From Tetragonia tetragonoides (taxonomy: Eukaryota > Streptophyta > Magnoliopsida > Caryophyllales > Aizoaceae), in the NCBI GenBank assembly GCA_038025085.1, contig CM076147.1, positions 36,432,766 through 36,496,765 of the forward strand: a stretch of 64,000 nucleotides of DNA, written 5' to 3'. Numbering within the stretch: the first letter of the stretch is position 1; the number at the start of each line of letters is the position of its first letter. The notes below the pieces were generated by a model. That model was not told where the DNA came from. It ran no database searches and saw only the letters and a program-made list of their open reading frames with translations. Shown here piece after piece: positions 1 to 12,294 of the stretch. A program made the position numbers and the translations under genes.

Positions 1-1488
1 CCATTGATGCCAAAAGAAAACCAGTACCTTCCAAGAGAAATCTGCTCAGCTAGGATGAAAGACCCCATGACAGTAACGATAACCATGCTCAAAGGACTAA
101 AAGCTGTGACGAAAACTGGGCCTCTTTCCTTCATTATCATTCCTTGAACATAGTATGCTATCGCTGAACAGATAATCCCCTGTATTTTTAGCCCAAAATC
201 CAAATTATTCACTTAAAACAGAAAAAGGCAAGGTGGGTTGGGATCAAAAGAAAGAAATAACCAAAGGGATCTTACACTAAAAACATATGCTAATAACTTC
301 AAATCAAAGTGTATCGACCAAATTGAAGGGTTCCCCCATTCCATAACCAGTGCTACTACGCTGCCTTCTATGGTGCCCACCATACATATTAACGCCGTTA
401 GGGACATTTCAGCTGGGTACGATCGCAGAGTCACAGCCTAGAAAAAGAATTTTTTTTAAGTTTTTAGTCATTTTCAGAGAAGAGTTTTTGTTTTCTGAAG
501 AATTGCATATGATAATGAAGACTTACTTGCAGAATCACAAAACCTGCCCAACACACACAGCCTACAGAGATCATAAGGGCACCCTTAATCATATCCTGCT
601 GGGCAAAATGGCTTATTGAGCTTTGATCATCTGTTCCTTTTGTCCATGGCAACTTCAACTCGGGGCCTTTAATTAGGGTCATCAGCATTGCACCTCCAAC
701 TGTTACCAGTGTTCCGGCAATCTTTGCCAAACCCCTAACTCTCTTAACATTCACCTTTTCAAGCCTGTTCAAATGTAAATTTGCACCTAATGAAAATCAT
801 ATATTTGTGACCTAATCCTTGAAGTAATTGTTCATAGTGTGATTTTGTACCTCAAACACCAGGCCATTACAAATGTTAAGGCCGGAAGAATGTTGCTCAG
901 GGCAGTGACAAACGTTGCTGAGGTATACTTCATACCCGCGAAATAAAGGTTCTGGTCAATCACAGGCCTGCATCAGATGATTTGGTTATCATTTGCAGGT
1001 TTAGTTAACAAAATTCTTCCATAATGATGCATATATATGAAAGTAGATTTGTAATACACGAAAACAGAAAGTATGACTATTGCTGTGAAACAAAGGGAGT
1101 ATAGTTAAGTATCTAATACTTACTCCAACAAACCGAGGAACAGTATTTTGGCGAAGACAGCCATGCTCATCTTCGGTCTGACCTTCCTGCAGGAGTAACC
1201 ATACAAACAGATGTAGAAAGTGTTTTAATTTTCCTGATAACATAATTAAGAGATCAGACCTGAACCCTATAGCTATAGGCAATAGGTAGTGTACCTTTCT
1301 AGGACTATGGCGAAGGGACTAATGATGATGGTGGCTACAAGTTGCCTGTAAACCACGAACGAGTAATGGTTCATCCCTTTGTTGAGGGCAAACTTAGCAA
1401 TGATTGCTAGCCCCGCGAACCCAAACTGCAAGAGTATGATGGCCGTGTATGGCTTTGCGCGGTTCCAACTCTTGATTAGGGGTCCCAT
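1..1488 (-). CDS. WAT1-related (UMAMIT/nodulin MtN21) EamA transporter, 3' end missing
   Basis: Exons read on the minus strand: 1488-1295, 1186-1124, 967-851, 764-527, 437-276 and 179-28; all join in phase and give about 308 residues before the left edge cuts the gene inside an intron. The product is a drug/metabolite-type membrane carrier with two EamA repeats, a family known for amino-acid or auxin movement across plasma or tonoplast membranes. Family signs are the N-terminal LLQFGFAGLAIIAKFALN helix, YRQLVATIIISPFAIVLER, the second-helix text IDQNLYFAGMKYTSATF, and the second repeat GMIMKERGPVFVTAFSPLSM. The ATG at 1488 precedes the first helix and lies about 120 bp from a good TATA box. 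Which paralogue it is, and its substrate, cannot be told from the sequence. The final C-terminal exon(s) lie left of position 1. Confidence 0.9.
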
Positions 1489-1608
1489 CGTCGTAAGCTA
1501 GCAATCCTCTGCCCCCTCCTCTCTCTTTACCTCTTCTTCTTTTTCTCTTGGTGCTCAGGATCAGTGAATGTACTATTGGGATGTAGTTAGCCATGCATTT
1601 TACGTGTG

Positions 1609-1616
1609 TATTTATA
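1609..1616 (-). promoter_or_regulatory. TATA box of the WAT1-related gene
   Basis: The minus strand reads CCTATAAATACAC here, a near-ideal plant TATA box. It places the transcription start near 1580 and implies a 5' UTR of about 90 nt before the ATG at 1488. The start-site position is inferred from the usual 30-bp spacing. Confidence 0.6.
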
Positions 1617-1699
1617 GGTGTTGGCAATGGGTTTAGGTGATGTCTAAGAAAGATCATGACACAGCTATGGTAGTTCTTTTCAAATTTCAATCCTAGGTG

Positions 1700-3400
1700 T
1701 TCTACTAATAAAGTGATGGTGAGCTAATAAGTTACCAACTTTCCCTCCAAGCTGAAAGCTTTAAAACCCTGGTCATTTAGTGAGGGTTTGGTGTTTGTAA
1801 TTTTGTCTATAAAAGGAAAAAAAGGTATTGAAATGAATTGAAGATGAATGTTAGCTTAAAGGAAGGTGAGTAAGCCCACCATGCCATTATTTGTGCACAA
1901 AAAGGGGCATTAATTTGTTGTGGTTGTGGTTACCTGTAAGTAACAAGATTATTTAATTATATGTTAAGTGAAGCTTCTAAATTCTAACCTTCAAAACAGT
2001 TTTTTCTCTAAGAAATAAGAATGTGGTTTTATTATGATCACCTTCTTTTTTTGAGGGAAAATTATGATCACATTTTTTATCATATGGAATAATTATTTTT
2101 GTTCTAGAGCGGTCGGATTTTCTCATAATGAGAAGCAATTAAGTTGGTCTTTTTGTTATGACTGAATTTTGATTACAAATTAGTTGAAGATTAGATATAC
2201 ATTCGTATACCATGTCAGTTGTTAACCCAATTAATCACCATTTATTAACGTAATCAAAAAATAATAGCCCTAACTTCGTATTTAAATGGTGAATAGTGTG
2301 AATGGTTCAATTAGTGATTATCAAAATATACCGAGAGTTTGTTTTGAGGGGAGGAAACGGGGAGGGAAAAATTATCACTCATTAATCGTCGAACAACATC
2401 CACAACAATAATATAGTGGGAGTTAGTTACATGGAGTTTACGTACCGAAAATAATTATATGTTACTAATTATATATGTTACTTGTATATAGGAGGAACGC
2501 ATATATTAGCCTATTCATGAGCCAACCCATATTATGTAAAGTACCATTATTATACCTAAATATCCACCATTGTTATTGGACTGAAAATATAGACACGTTT
2601 TCACGCGGGATATTTCAATGGATGCAAAAATATTTGCATGCAAAAGTTTGGAAAATAGTTGAGTCAAATTATTAGACATACATGTGGCTATGTTGGATAT
2701 TTTTTAGTTGATTCCAATTTGAGATTAGCACAGCCCATAGGAGTATGCTAAGGTATTAAGGTATAATTCTCTCTCTTCAGATATTTCTTCAATTCCTAAT
2801 TCAGTTACATGTCAAAAGTATTTTGCATTCATTTATTTGAGATATTTGAGATATTTATTTGGGAACTATAAAAAATAAATGGGTTGAGAGTTTGATTTGG
2901 CAAAAATAAGTCTTTTGGAGGAAAAAGAATGACCTATAAACCTTGTTGCTACCTGAAAACTTTATTTGATTCAGAAAAATAGATGATTTAGAGAAGTTGG
3001 TTTTTAAACACATTCTAAAGAAATATCTTTCACTCAATATAGAAAGGAATATAGCATGTGAGTTTTGGCAAAGAAGAAATGTCTTTCGTTTGGCAAATGG
3101 CAATAATGATATTTTTCTGAAGAATGATATTTTTCTGAAGAAAATATCTCTGGTTTAGACACATATCGACGTATTTGGTTCAGAAGATAGTTCTTTTTAA
3201 TAATAATTAAGGATTTTTGTTTTCGTTTAGGAAACACAAAAACTCATATGAGGTGGTCAGGTACAAACGTAGATAGTTCTTGTAGTCGAATGCGATGATG
3301 TACACACAAAGTCGATGTCCAAATTTTTGTTTAGAGCGCCTTAAGAAAGATTTAAGATCAACATTAAACTGAGAAATTGTGGCTCAAAAAGTACTCCATT
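1700..3400. other. AT-rich spacer without a recognised gene
   Basis: No open frame with family resemblance was seen. The stretch is AT-rich, with scattered short repeats such as the doubled segment ATATTTTTCTGAAGAA at about 3109-3140. It would hold the upstream regulatory region of the WAT1-related gene. Confidence 0.5.
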
Positions 3401-3422
3401 TTTATGATCAAATATGTTGAAA

Positions 3423-3500
3423 CATTTCTTGATTTGTGCAGATCGTCCTTGCACAATGCGCATGGGCCATACTAATATTCTCTGTAGCATTCCAGTTTTG
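3423..3500 (-). pseudogene. U6 snRNA-like pseudogene
   Basis: Read on the minus strand this segment follows plant U6 snRNA from the AAATTGGAAC region to the CACAAATCGAGAAATGG region. The landmarks CTACAGAGAA, ATTAG, ATGGCCC, GCGCA, CAAGGA and GCACAAATC appear in the right order. It is diverged: ACAGAGAAGATTAGCATGG has become ACAGAGAATATTAGTATGG, and about six bases are inserted after GCGCA. The 5' stem-loop is absent. No upstream USE/TATA pair like that of functional plant U6 genes was seen, so it looks like a retroposed or decayed copy. Confidence 0.75.
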
Positions 3501-4012
3501 TTGTTCCTATTATTTTATGGTTAAGAAAGATAATTCAGTTGAAATACCAAAAAAGATCAGGCCTATGTCAATCTAGCTTTTCTACCTACTGAAAAGAAAA
3601 AGGGATTTCAAATCTAAAATAATCTTTAGCCCTCCAAACGATCTAAAGCGAATCAAATTTTGAAAGTAATTGATGGATTATTCATGACAAAGGTGACAAC
3701 TTTATCAAAGAACCAACTCATAAGCATAAGATGATCAATAAAGGTTCAATTTATGGGTTTATGTTCTAATACATCCCGGCCATTACATGGATGTTTTGTG
3801 GGCTTAAAGCGTGGATGATGTACAATAGGCGAATTTGGAGAGGGGGAGGGGTGGTTTACACCTTAAAAAAGGACTACTACCCTTCGATCGTAAATTATGT
3901 GAAGAAAAACCATTGCTTCCCTTCGATCACCCTTATAATGGTGAAAAGTGATAGATAAATTTGTAGCAAGAATAACGGAACTGAAAGTTATTGCAGTAAG
4001 GAAATGCTTCAA

Positions 4013-4299
4013 TGTATACACAGCAAGTTGGTAACAGTACACTTCATGTATGCACTTCTAGTCCTGTCGAATCTACACTGTTGGTGCCATGTATACACAG
4101 CAAGTCCGTAACACTTCTTGTATGCATTTCTAGTTCTGTCGAATCTCACACTGGTACCATGTATACAGAACAAGTCGGTAACACTTCATGTATGTTGTTC
4201 TGGTTCTGTCGAATCTCACACTGCTGCCATGTATACACAGAAAATCGGTAACACTTCATGTATGCACTTCTAGTTTTGTCGAATCTCACACTGGAGCTG
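4013..4299. repeat. Minisatellite, four copies of about 70 bp
   Basis: Copies begin with TGTATACA at 4013, 4090, 4160 and 4230; spacings are 77, 70 and 70 bp. Each carries GTAACACTTC, then TGTATG, then a TTCTGTCGAATCT-like core. It lies about 100 bp beyond the OGDH stop codon, so it may be in that gene's 3' UTR or just past its cleavage site. The open frame that crosses it is a by-product of the repeat, not a gene. Confidence 0.9.
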
Positions 4300-4404
4300 T
4301 GCTTGGCCTACTATATTTACAGTTTACCCAGCTAGCAAATTGCACAAATGATAATGTATTGTCTTAACAATATATCAACATTTATTACCCCTGTGAAATG
4401 GTAT

Positions 4405-7400
4405 TTACCAAGGGACGCCAATAGGTTCTTGCTGCAAAGCCTTGTGCACAAGCTCTGTCTGTTCTGTTACATGGACCTGGTAGAAACCGGTGGCTGTGGC
4501 AGCAGCAGGAGGACGTCCTACATATTTGATGTCATGCATGTTTCCTCTCCCTAGAGCTTTCATGGAAGTACTCAGACGGGTTGCAATGTAGCTGTACGCA
4601 CCCATGTTCATTGGCTCTTCTTGGCACCAAACAACCTCAGCATCTGAAAAGTTGCCAGGATGTCTGAATTAAGAAAAGCTTTGTGATAATGCCAATTTGT
4701 CATCGTAAATCCAAAGGCAAAAAATAATAATAATCTGATCACAATAAACTTTGGTGAACAGGATTTTTATGTGCTTTAGCCCTGCTTCCCATAATAAACA
4801 TACTAGTTCATACTTCATTCATCATTATTAGAACTGGTTACTTCTGCCACGCACAGGATCAGAAACAAGGAACATACTTGGATATCGCCGCAGTTCCTGC
4901 TGGATTAAGTCGTAAGGGAAAGGACAGATTTGCTCAATCCTGCATATGGCTATATCATTTCCATTAACCCTCTTCCTCCCTTCATCAAGCTCATAGTAAA
5001 CCTGTATGCCACATAAAACACACAGAGTTACAAATACTCATTGAGAATTGGGTTTGAGAGCGATCATTGCCTAACAAAGACCAGCGATCGATTCTCATTG
5101 CCTGCATTCCCAAGTTTTCTGTTCCAGAAAAACTATTTTCTACAACAGGAGGATTTAGTAGCACAACCATCAAGGAAAGCAACTACTATTCGCGTCTAGA
5201 AATCAGAAACATTAACTGATTGCTCCGAGTCAAACACAGTAGAACTAGTCTCGCTTTCTTAAAAGATGACTTGTATTGTATGTGATCAGTTTCCAAGCGA
5301 AGAAACAGATGGATACTAGAAGAGGGAAGGGAAAACAGAACAAGCAACTAATACCTTGCCTGAGCAAAAAACCAGACGCCTAACACCCGTCTCAAGATCT
5401 AAGTGGTGGTTGGGGTCTTTCAGAAGGCGCTTGAATTTGGTTTGATGGGCATCATCAAACTCAGATAAATCTGATTTGCAGTCCTTGTGGCGAAGCAAGT
5501 TCTTTGGAGACATCACAATGAGAGGCTTTCTGAAGTTCCTGTGAACCTGATTGTTGCATGACGGCCAAGATATGAGAAGATGAAGGCCACCAAAAGAAGT
5601 ATACGGAAACCCATCACCGGTTAGTTGAACTTACCTGACGTCTCAAAACATGAAAATAGTTAGCAGGGGTTGTGACATTCACAACTTGCCAGTTACATTC
5701 TTGGAGCTGCTTCGTTGGATCAGTTGGGATCTTATACGGATTGTCATTACACATCTGTGAACAACATTTTTTTACAGAATGAATTATATTCAGCTATATT
5801 TGTAGGCTACATTACAACACAATCCTATTCAAGAATATTTGCTAGGCCATAGTTAAGACATGGAAGACAAGCATCCAAGTGATACTACCTGAAGGAAACG
5901 CTCCAATCGAGCACTTGAATGTTCTGGACCCTGACCATCATAGCCATGGGGTAGCAATGCCACAAGGCCAGTTTGTCGTAACCATTTTGCCTCCCCACTG
6001 CTTAAAAACTGATCAAATATCAACTGTGCCTCATTTGCAAAGTCACCAAATTGAGCTTCCCAAAGCACCAGTGAGTTTGGATTTTCTATTGAATAGCCCA
6101 ACTCAAATCCAAGAACACCAAATTCCGAAAGGGAACTGCATAAAATGAATGTGTAAACTATTTGGTCAGGCTATTTTCTATAAACTGAAAACTTAATGCA
6201 TTGTGAATTAGTTTTTTGGCTTGAACAATGATTATGCAAATTACTTCCATCACTCATAACAACTCCAACAATGGAGTCTCCCTTTTCTGCATGACAAGAA
6301 ACAAATATCCTTTATTTGTTTAGACGAAAAAGCATGACTCTGAAACCAATGAACAAGTAGTTTATGATTGAGTAAAAGAAACAAAAGACGAACAATGTCA
6401 CTAACATGGTAGTGATAAGGCTTCAGTTCACCCAAATGAATGCAGCAGGATCGAGTATCATAAAGATCATGCCATTTATTGATGATAACATGTCGAAAAC
6501 AAATACTCCAGACAACTGCTTCTACATACACCGTAAGAAAAAGAACCAACATAACAATGATAAACCAGTTAGAGTTACCTGTTGCTGATAGTGAACATCT
6601 CCGGTTTTTGGTTCATCATGATATGCTTCAGCGGATAGTATCTCTCCTCGGTGTCTTGATCAATAACTACAGCATGCCTATGACTGAATGTACCTCTCTC
6701 AACATCTTGACCAGTCAAACGTACATGAATCCCTTCTTCCAACAAAGTTCCAAAGGCCAGCGCTTCAGCTAGTGCCCAGTCTATACCCTGACCTGCTTCA
6801 ATCATCTGACGACGTTGCTCATAGATCTTCTTCACCACTCTGTGAGCCCTGAGATTCTCAGGAAGTGTTGTGATTGACTCTCCAACAGTCTTCAAGAGCT
6901 CTGCCTTAACCCTGTGTATGAAAAAATATCCAAGGTAACAAAAATTAACAGGATCAATTAGAAATATTTGGAACATCTTAGAGGATGTACCCAGTATCCA
7001 GAATCTGCGCAGGCTGATCAGGTGACTTGAGCCCAGCCCAATTTGCTTCAAGCCAGTCCAACTTCTGTGGTACATAACTCTTACTTGCCTCAAATTCCTC
7101 ATTGAGAATTCTACTGACTTTCTTCTGGATCTCATCAATATCTTCTTCAGATACTTTTCCAGATTCCAAAAGTTTTCTTTTATAGATCTCAAGAGCTGAG
7201 GGATGACTACGAATAACCTGGAAATAACCACTAAAGTGAGAGGTTACTTCTATCTGAAAGATGTTACAATCTCAAATGTAGAAGACTGTTGAATAGCAGA
7301 AGTGGTTCAATATGTGCTTATTACTAGAAAACAAACATGGAAAAACAGATGAAAGCTTACTTCAGAAGGTTATATCACTTTACGAATAGCCGGATACAAG

Positions 7401-8954
7401 CTACAACAGAATAGTAATGAAACTTACCTTACTCATAACAGGTTGTGTGAATGATGGCTCATCAATCTCATTGTGACCAAACCTTCGGTAACAGACTATA
7501 TCGATCACAACATCTGAATGGAATGTCTGACGCCATTCTGCCGCAAGCTCACAGGCATGAACCACAGCCTCCAAATCATCCCCATTCACATGGAGAATTG
7601 GGGCATTTAGTGCTTTAGCAACATCAGTACAGTACTCTGAAGATCTTCCAAACTGTGGATCAGTTGTGAAAGCCACTTGGTTGTTGATTACGATATGTAT
7701 CGTTCCACCAGTTGTGTAACTTGGAAGAGCACTTAGGTGGAGAGTTTCATAGACTACACCTTGTCCAGCAAAACTACCATCCCCATGAATCAAGATGGCC
7801 ATATTCTTAGTTCTATGCACATCATCTGAATAATATTGTTTAGCTCTTGTTTTCCCAACTACAACAGGATCAGCAGCTTCTAAGTGACTTGGGTTTGCAA
7901 CCAATGAGAGGTGAATCCGCTTCCCACTTAAAGTTGGTCGATCACACGACGTTCCTAAATGATATTTCACATCACCTGTCCCAACAGGAAGCTTTATTCC
8001 ACCACCAAACTCACTAAAAATCTGACGAAGAGGCTTCCGAAGAACATTACCCAACACATTTAGTCTGCCCCTATGAGCCATTCCCATAACTATGCTCTCA
8101 ACACCAAGAGCAGCTGACCTATCCACCATTTCTTTCATGCCGGGAATCAAGGCTTCACAACCTTCTAGCCCAAACCTTTTCGCTGATGACCACTTATTCG
8201 CGAGAAAGTTTTCAAACTTTGTACTCCATACAAGCCTATCAAGCATTACTTGGCAGCGTCCTTTACTGTATTCCACTGGTGTTGCAGTCTCAATCCTCTC
8301 TCTTATCCAGTTACATTTATCGTGATCATGGATATGTCCGTACTCATAGCCAATACTCCCACAATAGGTTTCCTCCAGGCGGTCAAGGATACTTCTCAGA
8401 GTTTGCACAGGTCGATTCTCTGACAAAAAACCAGACATATTCCAGACACCAATGAAGAACTCCCTATCAAGATCAGCATCAGTGAATCCATAAAGCTCTG
8501 GTTTCAAATCCACAGGAATTTGCCTGTTGTGCAAATCCAATGGGTCTAATTTGGCTTTCAGGTGCCCATTTACTTGATAAGCTCTGACAAGCAACAGCAG
8601 ATTCATGCTCTCTTGGATAGTCTGCCCCGATATCCCTGATTGTTTGGGGGCTACTTCCCCTACAAAACTCCTGAAGAAGTTGTCCCATGACTCATCCACG
8701 CTATTCGGGTCAGCCTCCCAAGCTCTTTGAAGATCCTCAAGGTACACACTGCTTGTCCCCTTCAAGAAACTGTCAGCGAGCACAAGGTGTGGAGAAGAAG
8801 GTGTTTCTTCCTTTGAGCTGAATGTTCTACAGTCGAAGAGGCAGGACTTTTGCGATGGAATAATACGTGCTCTTATCACATAAGGATGGCCATGAGATAG
8901 AGTTCTTCTAAGTGCAAACTTTGCTGCACAGAAACCAGTTCTAAACCTTGCCAT
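4405..8954 (-). CDS. OGDH: 2-oxoglutarate dehydrogenase E1 component, mitochondrial
   Basis: E1 subunit of the 2-oxoglutarate dehydrogenase complex: thiamine-diphosphate-dependent decarboxylation of 2-oxoglutarate in the TCA cycle, mitochondrial matrix. Coding exons: 8954-7428, 7217-6991, 6911-6579, 6135-5889, 5754-5635, 5546-5355, 5001-4878 and 4643-4405. They sum to 3009 nt, giving 1002 aa, close to the roughly 1017-1025 aa of the Arabidopsis proteins. The N-terminus [19 protein letters not shown] is Arg-rich and acid-poor, as for a matrix presequence, and matches the plant OGDH start; an in-phase upstream TTG at 8981 is not a start. The TPP motif runs from GDGSFAGQG to VINNQ (about residues 388-420); [13 protein letters not shown] lies near 290. 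The last exon carries [12 protein letters not shown] (the EE split by the junction) and [15 protein letters not shown], standard E1o C-terminal text. No damage seen. Confidence 0.97.
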
Positions 8955-8991
8955 GATTGATTGAATGTCTGCTAATCTCAATCTCCGACAA

Positions 8992-9896
8992 CTGCGTAAA
9001 TTGTACTATCAATGTGTATCACCACATCAACAAGCTGAAATCTGAGAACAACCATCATTATCTTCCTTTAGTGCATACAACAAAGGAACCTTGTACAACA
9101 TCTAGGCATATAACTTAGAACCTTAAGCTGACGGGTGAAGCTTGACTAATGATTTTATCCTCCGTCAGAAAAATGTCCATTGGGTTTGTGTGGATCCATG
9201 AAAATCTATATCATTCATCCAAACATCACACTAAGTTATATACAAATCACGTATCTCCCATTCTTCCAATGTGGGACGCTGACATATGAACTATACTCAT
9301 AACAAAACCAAATCACTACATTTATAGCATCCCAAATATATCCATTCCCTTTGGTGGTAAAGCTGAAAGGTCAAAGCTAACATTATAGAATTAGATCTGA
9401 ACTACAGTATTCTTTCTTTTTTTTTTTTTTGGTTGGTTCAAGCCCCAAGGGAGGCACATAAGGCAGTACAATAATTTACATACGACAGGAGAGAGGAGGA
9501 ATTAAACAGGGGACACGTAATGTACTCATGGCCTCAGTCTTTACCACTAGACGAACACGTCATTGGCCTCTGAATTACACTATTTAGTAATGAAAATAAA
9601 TTCACCAAATAAGACTAAAAAGATATTCAAACGATTAATTAAGCAAAGCTAACTAATCCTATCAGCTCCACAAGGAAGCTGTGATTTCGTTGATTAATTA
9701 CTTACCACTCAAGAAAAAAGATGAATTGGGATTCTTTAGCTCCATCTCAAATTAAAGGATTTTAGTACTAATATTTTAGTATCCATTTGACATGAAAATT
9801 GAACTAAAAGTGATCTATATAGCCTAATTAGAAATGGAAAAGTGAGAAAATTGCTAAAATTATTAATTAAACTTAAAGAAGATAAGGAGAGAGTAC
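8992..9896 (-). other. Leader intron of OGDH
   Basis: On the minus strand a non-coding 5' exon ends TCTCAG at 9897, followed by the donor GTACTC. The likely acceptor is TTTACGCAG at 8992, leaving a short leader before the ATG at 8954. The intron is about 0.9 kb and contains a SINE in the same orientation as the gene. The splice sites are inferred; no transcript evidence is available. Confidence 0.6.
9412..9571 (-). mobile_element. tRNA-derived SINE, reverse orientation
   Basis: Read on the minus strand it starts near GGCCAATGACGTGTTCGTC, has an A-box-like TCTAGTGGTAAAGACTGAGG, a degraded B box, the 3' text GTGCCTCCCTTGGGGCTTG and GAACCAACC, and then a run of about 12 A. Flanks GAACTACAGTATT (9399-9411) and GAATTACACTATT (9572-9584) match at 11 of 13 positions and look like an aged target-site duplication. 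It belongs to the same family as the copy at 59751-59871. Confidence 0.75.
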
Positions 9897-10019
9897 CTGA
9901 GAAGAGAAACAAGAGAGAGATAATAATGATTATGGTTTTGGTATTTGATGGATCCTAGGGGCTGGAAAATTATGGAGTTGGTGGAAAATGGAAAATCGAA
10001 ACTGGAAAGCAGTATGACT

Positions 10020-11720
10020 GTAGGGGACTGTTTTTCTCATTTTAGCGCGAACCTTCTACTTTCATCGGTTGCTGAGTCACTTGACCAACTCCTTTGCGGG
10101 ACCCAATAGGTCCCAATATTTTATTTTTTTATTGTTTAACACCAATAGTGCTATGAGGCGGCCTCAACGTAAGATATCACGATTTATGCCTCTCATATAA
10201 GCATGCGTGACGTAATACTTGGTTATAAAGGTGGTCAGGCGGTTTCATAAGAGACATTTTAACTTTTTAAAGTTAGTGTTGGCAAACGGGTCGGGTGGGC
10301 CTAGTCGAATTATTCGGATTTATCAGGATTAGTTTCAGATCGGTCATCAAGTTTGGCAGATTTTGATCTCAATCTTCAGGTCGGTGGTTTCGGATTCAGG
10401 TCAACAACCGACCGCACTATTAATGAACCGAGTCTTTAGCGGGTCGGGTATATTAGGCTTTGTCAACTCTATTAGTGTATAGTGTATATACCATAATTGG
10501 CGACATGCTGAATATTTTGGCAATTTAGTATTACGTACAGATACAATCATTGTCTTGTGTGACAGTAACTCATAGTAAAATGGAGACATTAATCACTTAT
10601 TATGAACAAAACACAAAATATTGACCCTTATTTTAATTAAAAATTACCAACGTCTCACCGAATGTTTGTCTCATACAAGTTTTGATCACTTGTTTTTTTC
10701 AACTCTTACTTTTTTAGATGTTTATATTGTTATTACTGATTCTATTATCAATGTCTTTTATTTCAAGGATTTTTGTTTTACAATTGTTAACTTATAATTT
10801 TCTTAAAAAGTACTATACCTTACCTACGAACTCTCTAATGTTCATATAGCAAATTTAATTGACATGGTTCTATATATCTACTTTGATTATGTTAACCCCA
10901 TTTCTGCTTCATCCCACCTTTGTTTTGTAATTCAGTAACTCTTTTGTGGGGCGGATTTATTGTATAGGTTCATTTTTGATGTGGTCCCCCCTCTCTAATT
11001 TCTTCTCCCTCCCGACAGTTTCATATCAATTATTCAATTTATTCCCCGCTTTCTCATCCCCTTCTATCACCCTCACCACTATTCAAAGTTCAAACCTACA
11101 CATTAAACCTCCACTTTCTCTCTCCTCCATTGCCCCACCCACCTACTCTCTTTCCTGCCCCCCCCAATCTATCTTCTGCTACGGATATGCAGGTGAATTC
11201 GCCGGGATTATCGTTTTCCAGCGAAAACATCGGTGCTGGTGGTAGTTGCTCTCAGTCACACCATCGTCGTTTGCCTAATCGCCACTGACCTCCATGGATT
11301 CATTATCATCATCTCAACATCACCGCATCATTATCACCAAAGTAATTGAGAGGTTAGGGGATGGATCTCCAAATTGAATGATTATAGGGCTAAAAGAATT
11401 GAAGATTGGTTGATTTAGGGAAGAGAGAGAAAATGACTAAATTAGAGGTGATGTAAATGAAGCCATGAAGTTGAACAGATGGGATAATGAATGAGGTTGT
11501 GGTTTTTCTCCATGTCCTCTTTGGTTTTTGCATCCAAATTTTAGGTTTATTTCAACTGGTTTTTCTAATTTATTTTCGCAAGACATAGATGCTATTGTTT
11601 TTTTTTTTTTTCTTTAAGAACAGAACCTAACATAGATTGGTGTAAAATGTAGGCTAATTGAACTTGATATTAATAAAAATATACAGTATAAAATAACACT
11701 AGAGACAATAAAATTAGGGT
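10020..11720. other. Spacer without a recognised gene
   Basis: This is the region upstream of OGDH. At about 10268-10460 there is a stretch rich in GGGTCGGGT and GACCGA-like words (CAAACGGGTCGGGT at 10284), resembling the ends of GGGTCGGG-type TIR elements, but no matching second end was found. A C/T-rich stretch lies at about 10985-11170. Open frames here have no family features. Confidence 0.4.
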
Positions 11721-11724
11721 GGTG

Positions 11725-12283
11725 CTAAATACCGCACCCCATTTTAAACAATACCGCACCCTAACTCTTTAAAATTACAATAATAACCTTGATTCATTAC
11801 ATCAATCAAAACATTATACCTAGCTCCAAACAACATAACAAATATCTCCATTATTCATATCACAAACTTCATGACGATTTATTGGCATATTGCTATAGCC
11901 AATAGCATCAAAATCAAATGCTTAGGGTCTAGGGCTAGTAACATAAGCTACCAATTTAACTTTCTATTTCCAGCTTTGGGGCAACGGTCATTGGTGGCTT
12001 GCAGTTATACATTGACTTGCGCCTTGTTGTAGCGCAAAATAATAAGACCTGCGCTCTAATTAGGCGCAGGTTTAGCATAACTTCGCCTCAACGTAGCGCA
12101 GGTATGTCATTCCTGCGTTTTAATTAGGCGCGCATCTACGAGTAATTCTTTAATATAAACTAGATAACACACTACGTATTACAATGTAAAACTAAACGAA
12201 GGGTAAGGTTGACAATTTTTTAATTAGGGTGCGGTATTTATTAAGTAAGAGTGCGGTATTAATTAAGTAAGAGTGCGGTATTA
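11725..12283. mobile_element. Non-autonomous TIR element with repeated GGGTGCGGTATT ends
   Basis: The left side carries AAATACCGCACCCC (11726) and AATACCGCACCCTAA (11750). The right side carries the inverse, TTAGGGTGCGGTATTTA (about 12224), then two more GTGCGGTATTAA copies ending near 12283. The second left and first right repeats extend inward as inverted sequence (CTTTAAAATT versus AATTTTTTAATT). The interior has smaller inverted words such as GCGCTCTAATTAGGCGC. There is no coding capacity. Superfamily and exact target-site duplication are unclear. Confidence 0.55.
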
Positions 12284-12294
12284 ATGCGAACTGT

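Noticed and set aside
4012..4251. Open frame through the 70-bp minisatellite
   Set aside because: The frame arises from the tandem repeat; the units differ in length (77, 70, 70), so no repeat protein is maintained.
4013..4299. Possible CRISPR array
   Set aside because: The regularly spaced copies are a eukaryotic minisatellite with similar sequence across the whole unit, not short identical repeats separated by unique spacers.
8979..8981. Upstream in-frame start for OGDH
   Set aside because: The codon is TTG, and the ATG at 8954 begins the sequence that matches plant OGDH N-termini and a mitochondrial presequence.
10946..11245. 99-codon plus-strand frame in the spacer upstream of OGDH
   Set aside because: It is a translation of a C/T-rich low-complexity stretch, with no domain or splice context.
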